Below, piece by piece: positions 32,306-42,713 of a stretch of DNA of 64,000 bases. How positions within the stretch are numbered: position 1 is the stretch's first letter; every line of letters begins with the position of its first letter. The translations under genes and the position numbers were made by a program. The notes under the pieces were generated by a model. The model saw only the letters and a list, made by a program, of their open reading frames with translations, ran no database searches and was not told where the DNA came from. The stretch is from Methanomicrobiales archaeon (GTDB lineage: Archaea; Halobacteriota; Methanomicrobia; Methanomicrobiales; JACTUA01): contig JARYLJ010000004.1 in assembly GCA_029907705.1 (NCBI GenBank), positions 1 through 64,000 of the forward strand, given 5' to 3'.

Positions 32306-32728
32306 ATGGCAGAGGAGTTCAAACCCAAGATACTCGGCATCGTATGCAACTGGTGCTCCTACGCGGGAGCTGACCTCGCGGGAAGCGCCCGAACGCAGTA
32401 CCCGCCGGACATCCGAATCGTGCGCATGATGTGCACGGGCAGACTGGACCCGCTCTTCGTGATGAAGGCGTTCGTCGATGGCGCCGACGGCGTACTCGTC
32501 TCGGGGTGCCATTTCGGCGACTGCCACTACCTCGAGGGGAACTACAAGGCGGCGAAGAGGATGTTCCTGCTGAAGAGCCTCCTGCGTGGCATCGGGATCG
32601 AGGACAAGCGCCTCCGCATGACCTTCGTCTCCGCTTCCGAGGGTGCGAAGTGGGCGAAGGTGGTGGAGGATGTGGTGAAGACGATAGATGAACTGGGACC
32701 TAGCCCCCTCAGGGAGATGGCAAAGTAA
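32306..32728 (+). CDS. mvhD: F420-non-reducing hydrogenase iron-sulfur subunit D (MvhD)
   Basis: PKILGIVCNWCSYAGADLAGSAR; VSGCHFGDCHYLEGNYKA. Confidence 0.93.
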   Translation: MAEEFKPKILGIVCNWCSYAGADLAGSARTQYPPDIRIVRMMCTGRLDPLFVMKAFVDGADGVLVSGCHFGDCHYLEGNYKAAKRMFLLKSLLRGIGIEDKRLRMTFVSASEGAKWAKVVEDVVKTIDELGPSPLREMAK

Positions 32729-32746
32729 TCGCATCGAGGTGATGCA

Positions 32747-33151
32747 TTGCCCAAAATAACTCTCAATCTGATCAGCGGGCGGACCATCCAGCAGGGAGTC
32801 TCGATGGAGGGCGGGAAGAACAAGCCGGCCTACCAGGAGGCGTGCGGGATCATCGAGATCGATCCCGCCGACTTCAAGAGGCTCAGCGCCTGGAGGAACA
32901 CGAACGTGCGGGTGACCAGCGCTCACGGCAGCGTCGTCGTGAAGGCAGTGGAGGCGACGCAGGGCCCGCACCCGGGCATCGCATTCATTCCTTTGGGTCC
33001 ATGGGCGAATGCGGTCGTTAACCCGAAGACGTTCTCCACCGGGATGCCCACCTTCAAAGGGGTCCCCGTGACAGTGGAACCGGCACCCGATGAAAAGGTG
33101 CTGGATGCGATAACGCTGGTTCAGACTCTGTGCCGGAGTGGTAAGCGATGA
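32747..33151 (+). CDS. fwdD: formylmethanofuran dehydrogenase subunit D
   Basis: ISGRTIQQGVSMEGGKNKPAYQEACGIIEI; molybdopterin dinucleotide-binding-like. Confidence 0.88.
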   Translation: MPKITLNLISGRTIQQGVSMEGGKNKPAYQEACGIIEIDPADFKRLSAWRNTNVRVTSAHGSVVVKAVEATQGPHPGIAFIPLGPWANAVVNPKTFSTGMPTFKGVPVTVEPAPDEKVLDAITLVQTLCRSGKR

Positions 33152-34464
33152 CAAAGACAGTGACAGATGTGATCTGCCCGTTCTGCGGGACGCTCTGCGA
33201 CGATATCGAGGTCGTCCTGAGTGATGACGGAAAGAAGATACTGGAAGTGGTGAATGCCTGTGCCATCGGTGCGCAGAAGTTCCACCATGCGATGGCCGAG
33301 GACAGGCCGAAGAAACCCAGGATGAAGCAGCCGGACGGCACCTACAAGGAGGTGAGCTACGACGAGGCGGTCGAGTATACCGCTCAAATGCTCGCGAACG
33401 CAAAGAAACCACTGCTTTATGGCTGGTCCTCCACCAGCTGCGAGGCGGACAGCATCGGAAACGAGATCACCGAGCTCTGCGGGGGCTGCGTGGACAACAC
33501 GGCGGCGGTCTGCCATGGCACCACGCTGATTGCACTTCAGGATGTCGGCGTACCGAGCTGCACCCTGGGTGAGGTAAGGAACAGGGCGGACCGCATCATC
33601 TACTGGGGCTGCAACCCGGCGCATGCGCATCCACGCCATATGAGCCGGTACTCCATATTCCCCCGAGGGTTCTTTACCGGGAAGGGCTCCCAGAGCCGGA
33701 AGGTGATCGTGGTCGATCCGCGCGTGACCGATACGGCAAAGCTCGCTGATTATCATTACCAGGTTGAGCAGGGACGCGACTACGAGCTCCTCCAGGCATT
33801 CAGGACCGCCCTGAAGGGCGAGTGGCTTCCGGATACCGTGGCAGGTATCCCGAAGGAGAAGATATACGAGGGCGCCGAGGTGATGAAGAGCGGCCGGTTC
33901 GGGATCATCTTCTTCGGTATGGGTGTGACGCAGTCCCTCTCGAAGAACCACAACATCGATGCGGCGATCTGCCTCACGAAGGAACTGAACACCTACACGA
34001 AGTTCACGATCATGCCGATGCGGGGTCATTACAATGTCACCGGGCATGGCGAGGTGCTTGGATGGCAGTACGGGTTCCCCTACAGCGTCGATATCTCGAG
34101 AGGATATGCACGTTACAACCCCGGAGATACATCCACCATCGATCTCCTGCTCAGGGGCGAGGTGGATGCGTTCTTCAGCATCGCCACCGATCCGGGTGCA
34201 CACTTCCCCATCGATGCGGTGAGGAGGATCTCGGAGCTGCCTTCCGTCGCTGTCGATCCATTCATCACACCTACGACGGAAGTCTCGAAGCTCCATGTGC
34301 CTGTCGCATTCGTCGGGATCGAGGTCGGAGGAAATGCCTATCGGATGGACAATGTGCCGATCGACTGCCGCAAGGTGATCGATCCACCTGAAGGCGTTCT
34401 GACCGATGAACAGTTCCTGGAACGCGTGCTGAAGCGCATCAGGGAACTGAAGGGGGTGAAGTGA
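33148..34464 (+). CDS. fwdB: formylmethanofuran dehydrogenase subunit B (Cys form)
   Basis: VICPFCGTLCDDIEV; VCHGTTLIALQDVG (active-site Cys, not Sec). Confidence 0.93.
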   Translation: MTKTVTDVICPFCGTLCDDIEVVLSDDGKKILEVVNACAIGAQKFHHAMAEDRPKKPRMKQPDGTYKEVSYDEAVEYTAQMLANAKKPLLYGWSSTSCEADSIGNEITELCGGCVDNTAAVCHGTTLIALQDVGVPSCTLGEVRNRADRIIYWGCNPAHAHPRHMSRYSIFPRGFFTGKGSQSRKVIVVDPRVTDTAKLADYHYQVEQGRDYELLQAFRTALKGEWLPDTVAGIPKEKIYEGAEVMKSGRFGIIFFGMGVTQSLSKNHNIDAAICLTKELNTYTKFTIMPMRGHYNVTGHGEVLGWQYGFPYSVDISRGYARYNPGDTSTIDLLLRGEVDAFFSIATDPGAHFPIDAVRRISELPSVAVDPFITPTTEVSKLHVPVAFVGIEVGGNAYRMDNVPIDCRKVIDPPEGVLTDEQFLERVLKRIRELKGVK

Positions 34465-36173
34465 TGACAGAGTACCTTATCAAGAACGGTTTTGTCTTTG
34501 ACCCCGTCCTGAAGCTGAAGGGGGAGAAGGCGGATGTGGCGATCAGGGACGGAAAGATCGTCGAGACGACGGAAGTGAAGAAGCCGAAGGTGATCGACGC
34601 ATCTGGTATGACCGTGATGGCGGGAGGCGTGGAGATCCATGCGCATATCGCAGGACCGAAGGTAAACTCGGGGAGGATCTTTAGACCGGAGGATAAGCTC
34701 TTCAATACCGTCCCTGTGAAGAAGAACATGCGGGCGCAGGGCGGATTCTCCATCCCCACGACCTACAAGACCGGCTATGCCTATGCACAGCTTGGCTATA
34801 CGACCGCGATGGAGGCAGCGATGCCCCCGCTCTTCGCACGCCACGTGCACGAAGAGATGCGGGACACACCGATACTGGACGAAGGTGCATATCCCGTCTT
34901 CGGGAACAACTGGTTCGTCCTCGAGTACATCAAGAACAGGGAGGTCGAGAACACCGCGGCGTACATCGCCTGGCTCCTCCGCGCCACGAAGGGTTATGCG
35001 GTGAAGAGCGTGAACCCAGGCGGCACGGAGGCCTGGGGCTGGGGGCTGAACTGCCTGCAGGTGAACGACCCTGTGCCATACTTCGATGTCACGCCGGACG
35101 AGATCACGAGAGGGCTGATAGAGGCGAACGAATACCTCGGGCTTCCGCACTCTCTCCACATACACGGGAACAACCTGGGCAACCCGGGCAACTATACGAC
35201 CACGCTGGACACGCTGAAGGCGGCGTCCGGCCAGAAGGCGAAGAACAAGTTCGGCAGGGAGACCATTCTCCATCACACTCACGTGCAGTTCCACTCCTAC
35301 GGCGGGGACAAGTGGGCGAACTTCGAGTCGAAGGCGAGGGAGATCATCGATTACATCAACAAACACAAGAACATCACCGCCGACGTGGGATTCGTCACAC
35401 TCGACGAGACGACGACGATGACGGCGGACGGTCCCTTCGAATACCACCTCTCCCAGCTGAACCACCTGAAGTGGGTGAATGCAGATGTGGAGCTGGAGAC
35501 CGCCGCCGGTGTGGTGCCCTATGTATACAGCCCGGACATCTTCGTCTGCGGGGTGCAATGGGCGATCGGGCTGGAAATTGCCCTGCTCGCGAAGGATCCG
35601 ATGCGTGTCTTCATCTCCACCGACCATCCGAACGCCGGGCCTTTCACCAGGTATCCACGGATCCTGAAGTGGCTGATGAGTGCGAAGGCGAGGGAAGAGC
35701 AGATCAAGGCCTTCAAGCAGAGCGACAAGGTGGTGAACAGCTCCGAGATCGCCGGCATCGACAGGGAGCTCGACCTCTACGAGGTGGCGGCGATGACACG
35801 GGCGGGGCCGGCGAAGTGCCTGGGCCTATCGCACCTCTACGGGAGCCTGAAACCGGGCGTGGATGGCGATGTGGCTGTATATGACTTCAACCCCGAGAAG
35901 GAGCACACTCCAGACCAGATCGAGAAGGCCTTCTCCAGCGTCAAGTACCTCTTCAAGAGGGGAGAGAAGATCATCGACAACCACGAGATCGTGAGCCACG
36001 GGAACAAGAGGACGCTCTGGGTGGATGTGAAGGTGAACGAAAACCTGCAGGTGATGCGTGACATACAGGAGAAGTTCATGAAGTACTACACGGTCACACT
36101 CGGGAACTACGAAGTGCACGGCAGGCATTTCATACCGAACCCGTTCGCACTCGAGGTGGACGCCACCCGCTGA
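34461..36173 (+). CDS. fwdA: formylmethanofuran dehydrogenase subunit A (amidohydrolase)
   Basis: MAGGVEIHAHIAGPKVN; ISTDHPNAGPFTRYP. Confidence 0.95.
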   Translation: MMTEYLIKNGFVFDPVLKLKGEKADVAIRDGKIVETTEVKKPKVIDASGMTVMAGGVEIHAHIAGPKVNSGRIFRPEDKLFNTVPVKKNMRAQGGFSIPTTYKTGYAYAQLGYTTAMEAAMPPLFARHVHEEMRDTPILDEGAYPVFGNNWFVLEYIKNREVENTAAYIAWLLRATKGYAVKSVNPGGTEAWGWGLNCLQVNDPVPYFDVTPDEITRGLIEANEYLGLPHSLHIHGNNLGNPGNYTTTLDTLKAASGQKAKNKFGRETILHHTHVQFHSYGGDKWANFESKAREIIDYINKHKNITADVGFVTLDETTTMTADGPFEYHLSQLNHLKWVNADVELETAAGVVPYVYSPDIFVCGVQWAIGLEIALLAKDPMRVFISTDHPNAGPFTRYPRILKWLMSAKAREEQIKAFKQSDKVVNSSEIAGIDRELDLYEVAAMTRAGPAKCLGLSHLYGSLKPGVDGDVAVYDFNPEKEHTPDQIEKAFSSVKYLFKRGEKIIDNHEIVSHGNKRTLWVDVKVNENLQVMRDIQEKFMKYYTVTLGNYEVHGRHFIPNPFALEVDATR

Positions 36174-36188
36174 TGGAGAGGAGAGAGA

Positions 36189-36989
36189 ATGAGCACAGTA
36201 ACACTGGTAGCGAAAGCGAAACCCCAGCTCTTCCTCGAGATGGAGAGCGTCACACCCGATGCGTTTGCAGGAAAGAAGGCATCCGATATCGCTGAACTTC
36301 CGGTCTACGAGGGGAACACCACCCTCAGGCTGGCCGACTTCTTCGAGGTCAGGGGCGACGGAGGCACGACGGCGGCAGATACGAAGATCGTGATCAAAGG
36401 GGACGCCACCCGCTTGAAGTACGTGGGTATGCGGATGACCGCAGGGGAGATCGAGGTCGAGGGGAGCATCGACCAGTACGTCGGCGCATGGATGGAGGGC
36501 GGAAGGATCCATGTCCACGGGAATACGGATGCATTCACCGGTGTCGGCATGAAGGGCGGAGAGATACTCATCGACGGGAATGCCGGCAATTACCTCGGTG
36601 CCGCCTACCGTGGAGACTGGCGGGGCATGCAGGGCGGCCGTATACACGTGAAGGGGAACGCGGGTAGCGATATCGGATACTACATGAACGGCGGTACGAT
36701 CGTTGTCGAAGGCGATGTGGACGTGCATGTGGGCTCCCACATGGACGGCGGCCGAATCGTCATCAAGGGGAATGCAAAGAGCAAGGTCGGCGGACAGATG
36801 GTCACCGGCGAGATCTTCATCTTGGGCACTCTTGAGGTGATGATGCCCGGCTTCATCTACAGAAAGGACGTGGATATCGAGGTGGAGGGTGTAAACGGAA
36901 AGTTCGCACTCTTCGAGGGCGATACGGCAGAGCGCCACCCGAAGAAGAAGGGTCAGACGGTCTACGGAAGGCTATACCTCAAGGTCTGA
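36189..36989 (+). CDS. fwdC: formylmethanofuran dehydrogenase subunit C
   Basis: GxxxGxxMxGG repeats (GMRMTAGEIEVEG..GAWMEGGRIHVHGN). Confidence 0.93.
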   Translation: MSTVTLVAKAKPQLFLEMESVTPDAFAGKKASDIAELPVYEGNTTLRLADFFEVRGDGGTTAADTKIVIKGDATRLKYVGMRMTAGEIEVEGSIDQYVGAWMEGGRIHVHGNTDAFTGVGMKGGEILIDGNAGNYLGAAYRGDWRGMQGGRIHVKGNAGSDIGYYMNGGTIVVEGDVDVHVGSHMDGGRIVIKGNAKSKVGGQMVTGEIFILGTLEVMMPGFIYRKDVDIEVEGVNGKFALFEGDTAERHPKKKGQTVYGRLYLKV

Positions 36990-37168
36990 CCATCCATTTT
37001 TTTCCTGAAGCGCGCAGACGACGATGATAATTTTATCATCATTTGATAACAATTAGTAATATTTTTATCATAATATGTAACACCCATGCCTCGCGCTAAT
37101 CCAAAATATATGTAGTATTTCAAAGTTTCCTTTGCAGATATTTTTATTTAATTATTTTTATAAAAATA

Positions 37169-37199
37169 CTATTCTAAATAGAATAGCAATACTTATATG
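37169..37199 (+). promoter_or_regulatory. mcr promoter region: 18-bp inverted repeat CTATTCTAAATAGAATAG directly upstream of TATA-like ACTTATATGG
   Basis: Perfect 8-bp arms with AA centre at 37169-37186; TATA-like at ~37191-37199. Confidence 0.6.
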
Positions 37200-37264
37200 G
37201 GGATATATGATATTATTCATTGTCCCAATGAGGGGACGTGCAGTAGTCATCGGCAGCCATCATC

Positions 37265-37283
37265 AGCGCACGTATAGTGCGCT
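37265..37283 (+). promoter_or_regulatory. hairpin AGCGCAC-GTATA-GTGCGCT in the probable mcr 5' leader
   Basis: Perfect 7-bp stem with 5-nt loop, ~50 nt before mcrB ATG. Confidence 0.55.
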
Positions 37284-37335
37284 TTATTCAGAAATCTGAC
37301 CGCATTGTAGAGAAAATCAAATTTGGAGGAATAAA

Positions 37336-38640
37336 ATGGCGATATATAAAGAGACAGTTGACCTTTATGACGATGAGGGCAAGCTCCTCAAGAGCAAGGT
37401 CGCTCTCGAAAAGGTGAGCCCGCTGGTGAACCCGGCGATCAAGAAGATCATCGATCTCACGAAGAGGACGGTCGCGGTGAACCTCGCTGGCATCGATGCC
37501 GGCCTGAAGCAGGGAGTCATGGGCAAGGGACAGATCCTGGGACGTGCCGTGAAGGCAGAAGTCCTGAAGGATGCAGACGACCTTGCCGCGAGGATCAAGA
37601 CCCTCGTATCCGTGGAGGAGGGCGACGACACCAAGGTGACGAAGATCGCCGGTGGCAAGCTCCTGCTCGTCGAAGTGCCGAAGGCGAGGCTTGATGCAGC
37701 CTCTACATACGATGCGGCGTCCACGGCAGTCGCGTCAGCGACGACGCAGGCAATCCTAGAGAAGTACAAGGTCGACATGTTCGACGGTCCTGCGGTGAAG
37801 TCCGCGGTCTGGGGTGCGTACCCGCAGACGATGGACATGCAGGGCGGCAACATCATCACGATCCTCTCGATCCCGCAGAACAACGAGGGTCTCGGATACG
37901 CGCTGAGGAATATCAGCGCGAATATCGTGGCGATGATGACGCACAGGAACGCGATGCAGACCGCCGCTCTCTCGTGCACCTACGAACAGGCGGGAGAGTT
38001 CGAGATGGGCATGGCGATCGGTCCGTTCGAGCGCGCCCAGCTGCTCGGCTATGCGTTCCAGGGCCTCAACGCGAACAACATGGTATACGACCTCGTGAAG
38101 GCGAACGGCAAGACGGGAACCATCGGTACCGTCGTCCACAGTGTCGTGGAGCGTGCACTCGAGGACAAGGTCATCAAGCCCGGCAAGAAGGGCGGATACT
38201 TTACCTTCTACGAGACGAAGGACCCGATGATGTGGAACGCCTATGCGGCGGCAGGCACGATGGCAGCGACGATGGTGAACTGCGGTGCCGGCAGGTTCGC
38301 ACAGGCGGTATCTTCGACACTGCTGTACTTCAACGATATCCTCGAGCACGAGACCGGCCTGCCTGGCTGCGACTACGGGCGCGTGATGGGTACGGCGGTC
38401 GGGTTCTCGTTCTTCAGCCACTCGATCTATGGCGGCGGTGGGCCGGGTGTCTTCAACGGCAACCATATCGTGACCAGGCATTCCGCCGGGTTCGCGATCC
38501 CGTGCGTCTGCGTCGCATGCGCACTCGATGGTGGCACCCAGATGTTCGGACCAGAGCAGACCGCAAAGGTCTACCAGGACACGTTCGGACAGATAGACGA
38601 GTTCGCCAAGCCGATACAGGCGATCGCAAAGGGCGTCTGA
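37336..38640 (+). CDS. mcrB: methyl-coenzyme M reductase subunit beta
   Basis: DLYDDEGKLLKSKVALEKVSPLVNPAIKKI; preceded by SD TTGGAGG. Confidence 0.97.
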   Translation: MAIYKETVDLYDDEGKLLKSKVALEKVSPLVNPAIKKIIDLTKRTVAVNLAGIDAGLKQGVMGKGQILGRAVKAEVLKDADDLAARIKTLVSVEEGDDTKVTKIAGGKLLLVEVPKARLDAASTYDAASTAVASATTQAILEKYKVDMFDGPAVKSAVWGAYPQTMDMQGGNIITILSIPQNNEGLGYALRNISANIVAMMTHRNAMQTAALSCTYEQAGEFEMGMAIGPFERAQLLGYAFQGLNANNMVYDLVKANGKTGTIGTVVHSVVERALEDKVIKPGKKGGYFTFYETKDPMMWNAYAAAGTMAATMVNCGAGRFAQAVSSTLLYFNDILEHETGLPGCDYGRVMGTAVGFSFFSHSIYGGGGPGVFNGNHIVTRHSAGFAIPCVCVACALDGGTQMFGPEQTAKVYQDTFGQIDEFAKPIQAIAKGV

Positions 38641-38655
38641 AGTCGTGAATACTGA

Positions 38656-39126
38656 ATGACAGAAGCCGAATATCCCCAGGTCAGAATCGTCCCCGAGCGC
38701 CTGCTCTTTCCGATTACAGTGGAACGTCTCCTCACCGCCATCGTGGCGACAGGCGGAGTGAGGCGGATGAGCCTGAACGGCCCCCGCCTTCCTGCCGTCG
38801 TCCCCTATGGTCCGGCGAGGGGAGTCGAGAATCCACATTATGCCAGAAGGAAGATCAGGGTGGGGGACCAGGATGTCCTCCTCGAGGTGCAGGTGGGGAC
38901 GGTGGTACTGGAGCTGGAGGATGCATCCTATATCCCCAGGATCAGGGAGGCCTGTGAGAGTGTCTTTACCGAGTTCCCGTTCACGATACAGGAGGGGCGG
39001 TTCATGAAGACAAGGATGACCGTCACCGACTATGCGAAGTACGGGCCCGATATGGATAAAGACCTGCTGGGTCTGACCGAACCTGGAAAGAAGGGCAGAT
39101 TGATCATCATACAAGGAGGCAAGTGA
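38656..39126 (+). CDS. mcrD: methyl-coenzyme M reductase operon protein D
   Basis: PQVRIVPERLLFPITVERLLTAI; position in mcr operon. Confidence 0.93.
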   Translation: MTEAEYPQVRIVPERLLFPITVERLLTAIVATGGVRRMSLNGPRLPAVVPYGPARGVENPHYARRKIRVGDQDVLLEVQVGTVVLELEDASYIPRIREACESVFTEFPFTIQEGRFMKTRMTVTDYAKYGPDMDKDLLGLTEPGKKGRLIIIQGGK

Positions 39127-39127
39127 G

Positions 39128-39757
39128 TTGCCGATCGGGAGAGTCACCCAGGTGGTGGACTGCCGGGAGAGCATGGGCATGGGCAAGGGCGGTGGAATTG
39201 CCCAGCGGGGCACCATCTCCGAGTGCCGGTACCCTGACGTGATCGTGGTGGGCATGTCCCCGGGAAGGAGGCATGTGACCAAGCCTGTGTGCGATATCAC
39301 GTCAGCACTGCGGAGGCAGGGGGTGGAGTTCTCTGTCAGCACGCTCGTGCTCAATGCAGGAAGCGGGCTCCCGCCCGATACGCCGCGCATCGGCGGGGCG
39401 GTGCTCGGGGCCTATTTCGGGCTCACCGAGAAGGAGATCCGGCAGATCGAACAGCACAAGGTGGCGATCCTGCATCATGGCAACGTACGCTCGCATGTAG
39501 TACACAAGGTGAGGTTCATCCTGGAGCACTGCGACATCCCTGCGGTGGTCGTCTCTCAGGCCCCGGTGGACTACGAGGACTTCGCGAAAGAAGGCGTGAA
39601 GACCGCATATGTGATGCCACCTCCGGAGAAGGTAAAGACGAAGGGGATCGTGATGGAGATCGTCTCCGGTGTCACCCGGGGGCAGACACCCACGCGAGGT
39701 AATCTGGCCGATGTCATTCGGGCAGTCATGAAGGTAATGAAAACTCCAAGAAGTTGA
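39128..39757 (+). CDS. mcrC: methyl-coenzyme M reductase operon protein C
   Basis: MPIGRVTQVVDCRESMGMGKGGGIAQRGTISE. Confidence 0.93.
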   Translation: MPIGRVTQVVDCRESMGMGKGGGIAQRGTISECRYPDVIVVGMSPGRRHVTKPVCDITSALRRQGVEFSVSTLVLNAGSGLPPDTPRIGGAVLGAYFGLTEKEIRQIEQHKVAILHHGNVRSHVVHKVRFILEHCDIPAVVVSQAPVDYEDFAKEGVKTAYVMPPPEKVKTKGIVMEIVSGVTRGQTPTRGNLADVIRAVMKVMKTPRS

Positions 39758-39769
39758 GGTGATAGAAGA

Positions 39770-40534
39770 ATGGCTTACAAGCCCCAGTTCGGGCCGGGAA
39801 CATCCAGTGTAGCCGAGAACCGGCGCAAGCAGATGAACCCGGGATACAAGCTTAAGAAGATGCGCGACATCTCGGACGAGGAGGTTGTGCTCCTGATGGG
39901 CCACCGTGCCCCCGGTGCCGCATATCCCACGGCGCACCCACCGCTCGCAGAAGCGGGCGAGCCGAAGTGCCCGGTGAGGAAACTCGTCACACCATTGGAT
40001 GGTGCAAAGGCAGGGGACCGCGTACGCTATATCCAGTTTGCGGATTCGATGTGGTTCGCCCCGTGCCACCCATACCTGAGATCCTACCTGGAAGCGATCC
40101 GCTACCGCGGTGTCGATCCGGGTACACTCTCGGGGCGTCAGATCGTGGAGTGCCGCGAGCGCGACCTCGAAAAGATTGCAAAGGAACTTGTCGAGTCCGA
40201 GATCTTCGATGCAGGAAGAACCGGCATCCGTGGCGCGACCGTGCATGGGCACTCGCTCCGTCTGGACGAGAACGGGATGATGTTCGACATGCTCGCGAGG
40301 TATGTCTACGACCCGAAGGCAAAGACCGTCAAGTACGTGAAGAACCAGATTGGCGAGCCGCTGGACAAACCGATCGATGTCGGAAAGTCAGGGGACGACA
40401 AGTGGCTCAAGGCGAACACGACGATCTTCAACTCCAACGGCGGCGTCGCATTCCGCTCGGACACGGAGTATGTCGAGTGGGTCCAGCGCGTGCACTCGCT
40501 GAGGACAAAGTACGGCTTCATGCCGATGGAGTGA
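39770..40534 (+). CDS. mcrG: methyl-coenzyme M reductase subunit gamma
   Basis: YKPQFGPGTSSVAENRRKQMNPGYKLKKMRDI. Confidence 0.97.
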   Translation: MAYKPQFGPGTSSVAENRRKQMNPGYKLKKMRDISDEEVVLLMGHRAPGAAYPTAHPPLAEAGEPKCPVRKLVTPLDGAKAGDRVRYIQFADSMWFAPCHPYLRSYLEAIRYRGVDPGTLSGRQIVECRERDLEKIAKELVESEIFDAGRTGIRGATVHGHSLRLDENGMMFDMLARYVYDPKAKTVKYVKNQIGEPLDKPIDVGKSGDDKWLKANTTIFNSNGGVAFRSDTEYVEWVQRVHSLRTKYGFMPME

Positions 40535-40546
40535 GGTGATTTAAGA

Positions 40547-42250
40547 ATGGCGAAGATTGAGAGAGCCCAGAAGTTATTCCTGAAATCCCTGAAGGAGAAG
40601 TTCGCAGGGCAGGACATCACGGCCGGAAGGACTGTCTACGAGAGGAAGGGTCTCGCCCAGTCGGCACGCAAGATGGAGTTCGTGAAGGCAGGCAAGGCCG
40701 TGGCAATGGCACGTGGCATCTCCGCCTACGACCCCGTAAGGTGCCACCTCGGCGGTATCCCCCTCGGGCAGAGGCAGCTGACCGCCTACGAGGTATCGGG
40801 CACGGGCGTATTCGTGGAGGGCGACGACCTGCACTTCGTGAACAACGCAGCGATGCAGCAGATGTGGGATGACATCAGGAGGACGGTCATCGTCTCCATG
40901 GACCTCGCACACCAGACCCTGCAGAAGCGTCTGGGTAAGGAGGTCACCCCCGAGACGATCAACGAGTTCCTGCATGTGCTGAACCACGCGATGCCTGGTG
41001 CAGCGGTCGTCCAGGAGCACATGGTCGAGACGCACCCTGCACTGACCGACGACTGTTACGTGAAGGTCTTCACGGGCGACGACGAGATGGCGGACTCCAT
41101 CGAGCCGCAGTTCCTGATCAACGTGAACAAGCTCTTCCCTGCGAAGCAGGCGGAGCAGCTGAAGGCGGCCGTGGGCAAGTCCCTCTGGCAGGCGATCCAC
41201 ATCCCGACGATCGTATCGCGCACCTGCGATGGAGGCACGACCTCCCGGTGGTCTGCGATGCAGCTCGGCATGTCCTATATCGCCTCCTATCACATGTGCG
41301 CCGGTGAGGCGGCTGTCGCCGACCTCGCGTTCGCGGCGAAGCACGCCGGCCTGATCGAGATGGCGACCCTCCTGCCTGCACGCCGTGCACGCGGCCCGAA
41401 CGAGCCTGGTGGACTGAAGTTCGGTGCATTCGCCGACATGATCCAGACGGATAGGAAATACCCGCACGACCCGGCGAAGGCCTCGCTGGAGGTCGTGGGC
41501 GCTGGCACGATGCTCTTCGACCAGATCTGGCTCGGCTCCTACATGTCCGGTGGTGTGGGATTCACGCAGTACGCGACCGCCGCCTACACGGACAACATCC
41601 TGGATGACTTTACGTACTACGGTATGGACTTGATCAAGGAGAAGTACAAGGTCGACTGGCGGAACCCGAACCCGAAGGACAAGGTGAAGGCGACGCAGGA
41701 GGTCCTGAACGAGATCGCGACCGAGGTCGCCCTGAACGCGATGGAGAACTACGAGCAGTACCCGACGGCGCTCGAGGACCACTTCGGCGGTTCGCAGCGT
41801 GCATCGGTCATTGCCGCATGCACGGGTCTCACCGGCGCGATTGCCACAGGGAACTCGAACGCAGGGCTGAATGCCTGGTATCTCGCGATGCTCCTGCACA
41901 AGGAAGGCTGGTCCAGGCTCGGGTTCTTCGGATACGACCTGCAGGACCAGTGCGGGTCCGCGAACTCGCTCGCCATCCGTCCCGACGAGGGCTGCATCGG
42001 CGAGCTGCGTGGCGCGAACTACCCGAACTATGCGATGAACGTGGGTCACCAGGGAGAGTATGCGGCCATCTGCGGTGCCGCCCACTATGGACGCGGCGAC
42101 GCATGGTCGTACGACCCCAGGATCAAGATCTGCTTCGCAGACCCCGCACTCAAGTTCGACTTCGCCGAGCCGCGCCGCGAGTTCGCACGCGGTGCGATCC
42201 GCGAGTTCATTCCCGCAGGCGAGCGCTCGCTCATCATCCCTGCCAGGTAA
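40547..42250 (+). CDS. mcrA: methyl-coenzyme M reductase subunit alpha
   Basis: [27 protein letters not shown]; full-length 567 aa. Confidence 0.98.
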   Translation: MAKIERAQKLFLKSLKEKFAGQDITAGRTVYERKGLAQSARKMEFVKAGKAVAMARGISAYDPVRCHLGGIPLGQRQLTAYEVSGTGVFVEGDDLHFVNNAAMQQMWDDIRRTVIVSMDLAHQTLQKRLGKEVTPETINEFLHVLNHAMPGAAVVQEHMVETHPALTDDCYVKVFTGDDEMADSIEPQFLINVNKLFPAKQAEQLKAAVGKSLWQAIHIPTIVSRTCDGGTTSRWSAMQLGMSYIASYHMCAGEAAVADLAFAAKHAGLIEMATLLPARRARGPNEPGGLKFGAFADMIQTDRKYPHDPAKASLEVVGAGTMLFDQIWLGSYMSGGVGFTQYATAAYTDNILDDFTYYGMDLIKEKYKVDWRNPNPKDKVKATQEVLNEIATEVALNAMENYEQYPTALEDHFGGSQRASVIAACTGLTGAIATGNSNAGLNAWYLAMLLHKEGWSRLGFFGYDLQDQCGSANSLAIRPDEGCIGELRGANYPNYAMNVGHQGEYAAICGAAHYGRGDAWSYDPRIKICFADPALKFDFAEPRREFARGAIREFIPAGERSLIIPAR

Positions 42251-42713
42251 AACCAATCACAACCTTTTTTAAATTACGTTTGAAACTTGGATGTTTCTTC
42301 AGAGTGTTTTACCCTGAAAAGAGAGCGTTATCCCTTTCTCACATATCTCGAGGATCGTTGACCATTGATTCCCGGGGCCGATGAAGGTCATTCCTCCGGG
42401 ATTAAGAAAACCGCGTCTTTCGAGGATAATCAGAAAATGGCATGTATCGATGCTTGATAAAAATTATCGCGTTGATGGAGCGGCTCTTTGGTGTTGTGAG
42501 GTATCGATGGGCGCTATGATTGGGCTTTGCCCTCACCGCTTCGGTGCCCCTGCATGCGATTCCACCTCGTCGATATACTCTACGAGATGGATAAGAGAAC
42601 GCGTCCTGTTGCTGAACACTCCCGTGAGCCGTTTATTCTCATGACTGCATTATCGTGACAATCGCTCGCGACGGTCCCTACAGACAGGGTTCGCCTTCTC
42701 TCCATCACGTGGC

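Noticed and set aside
40574-42256. 560-aa minus-strand ORF antisense to mcrA, and many similar long antisense ORFs (e.g. 37756-39390, 35826-36938, 7138-8664, 22015-23580)
   Set aside because: Shadow ORFs of GC-rich, strongly biased coding sequence; no recognisable motifs, and the opposite strand encodes clear conserved genes.
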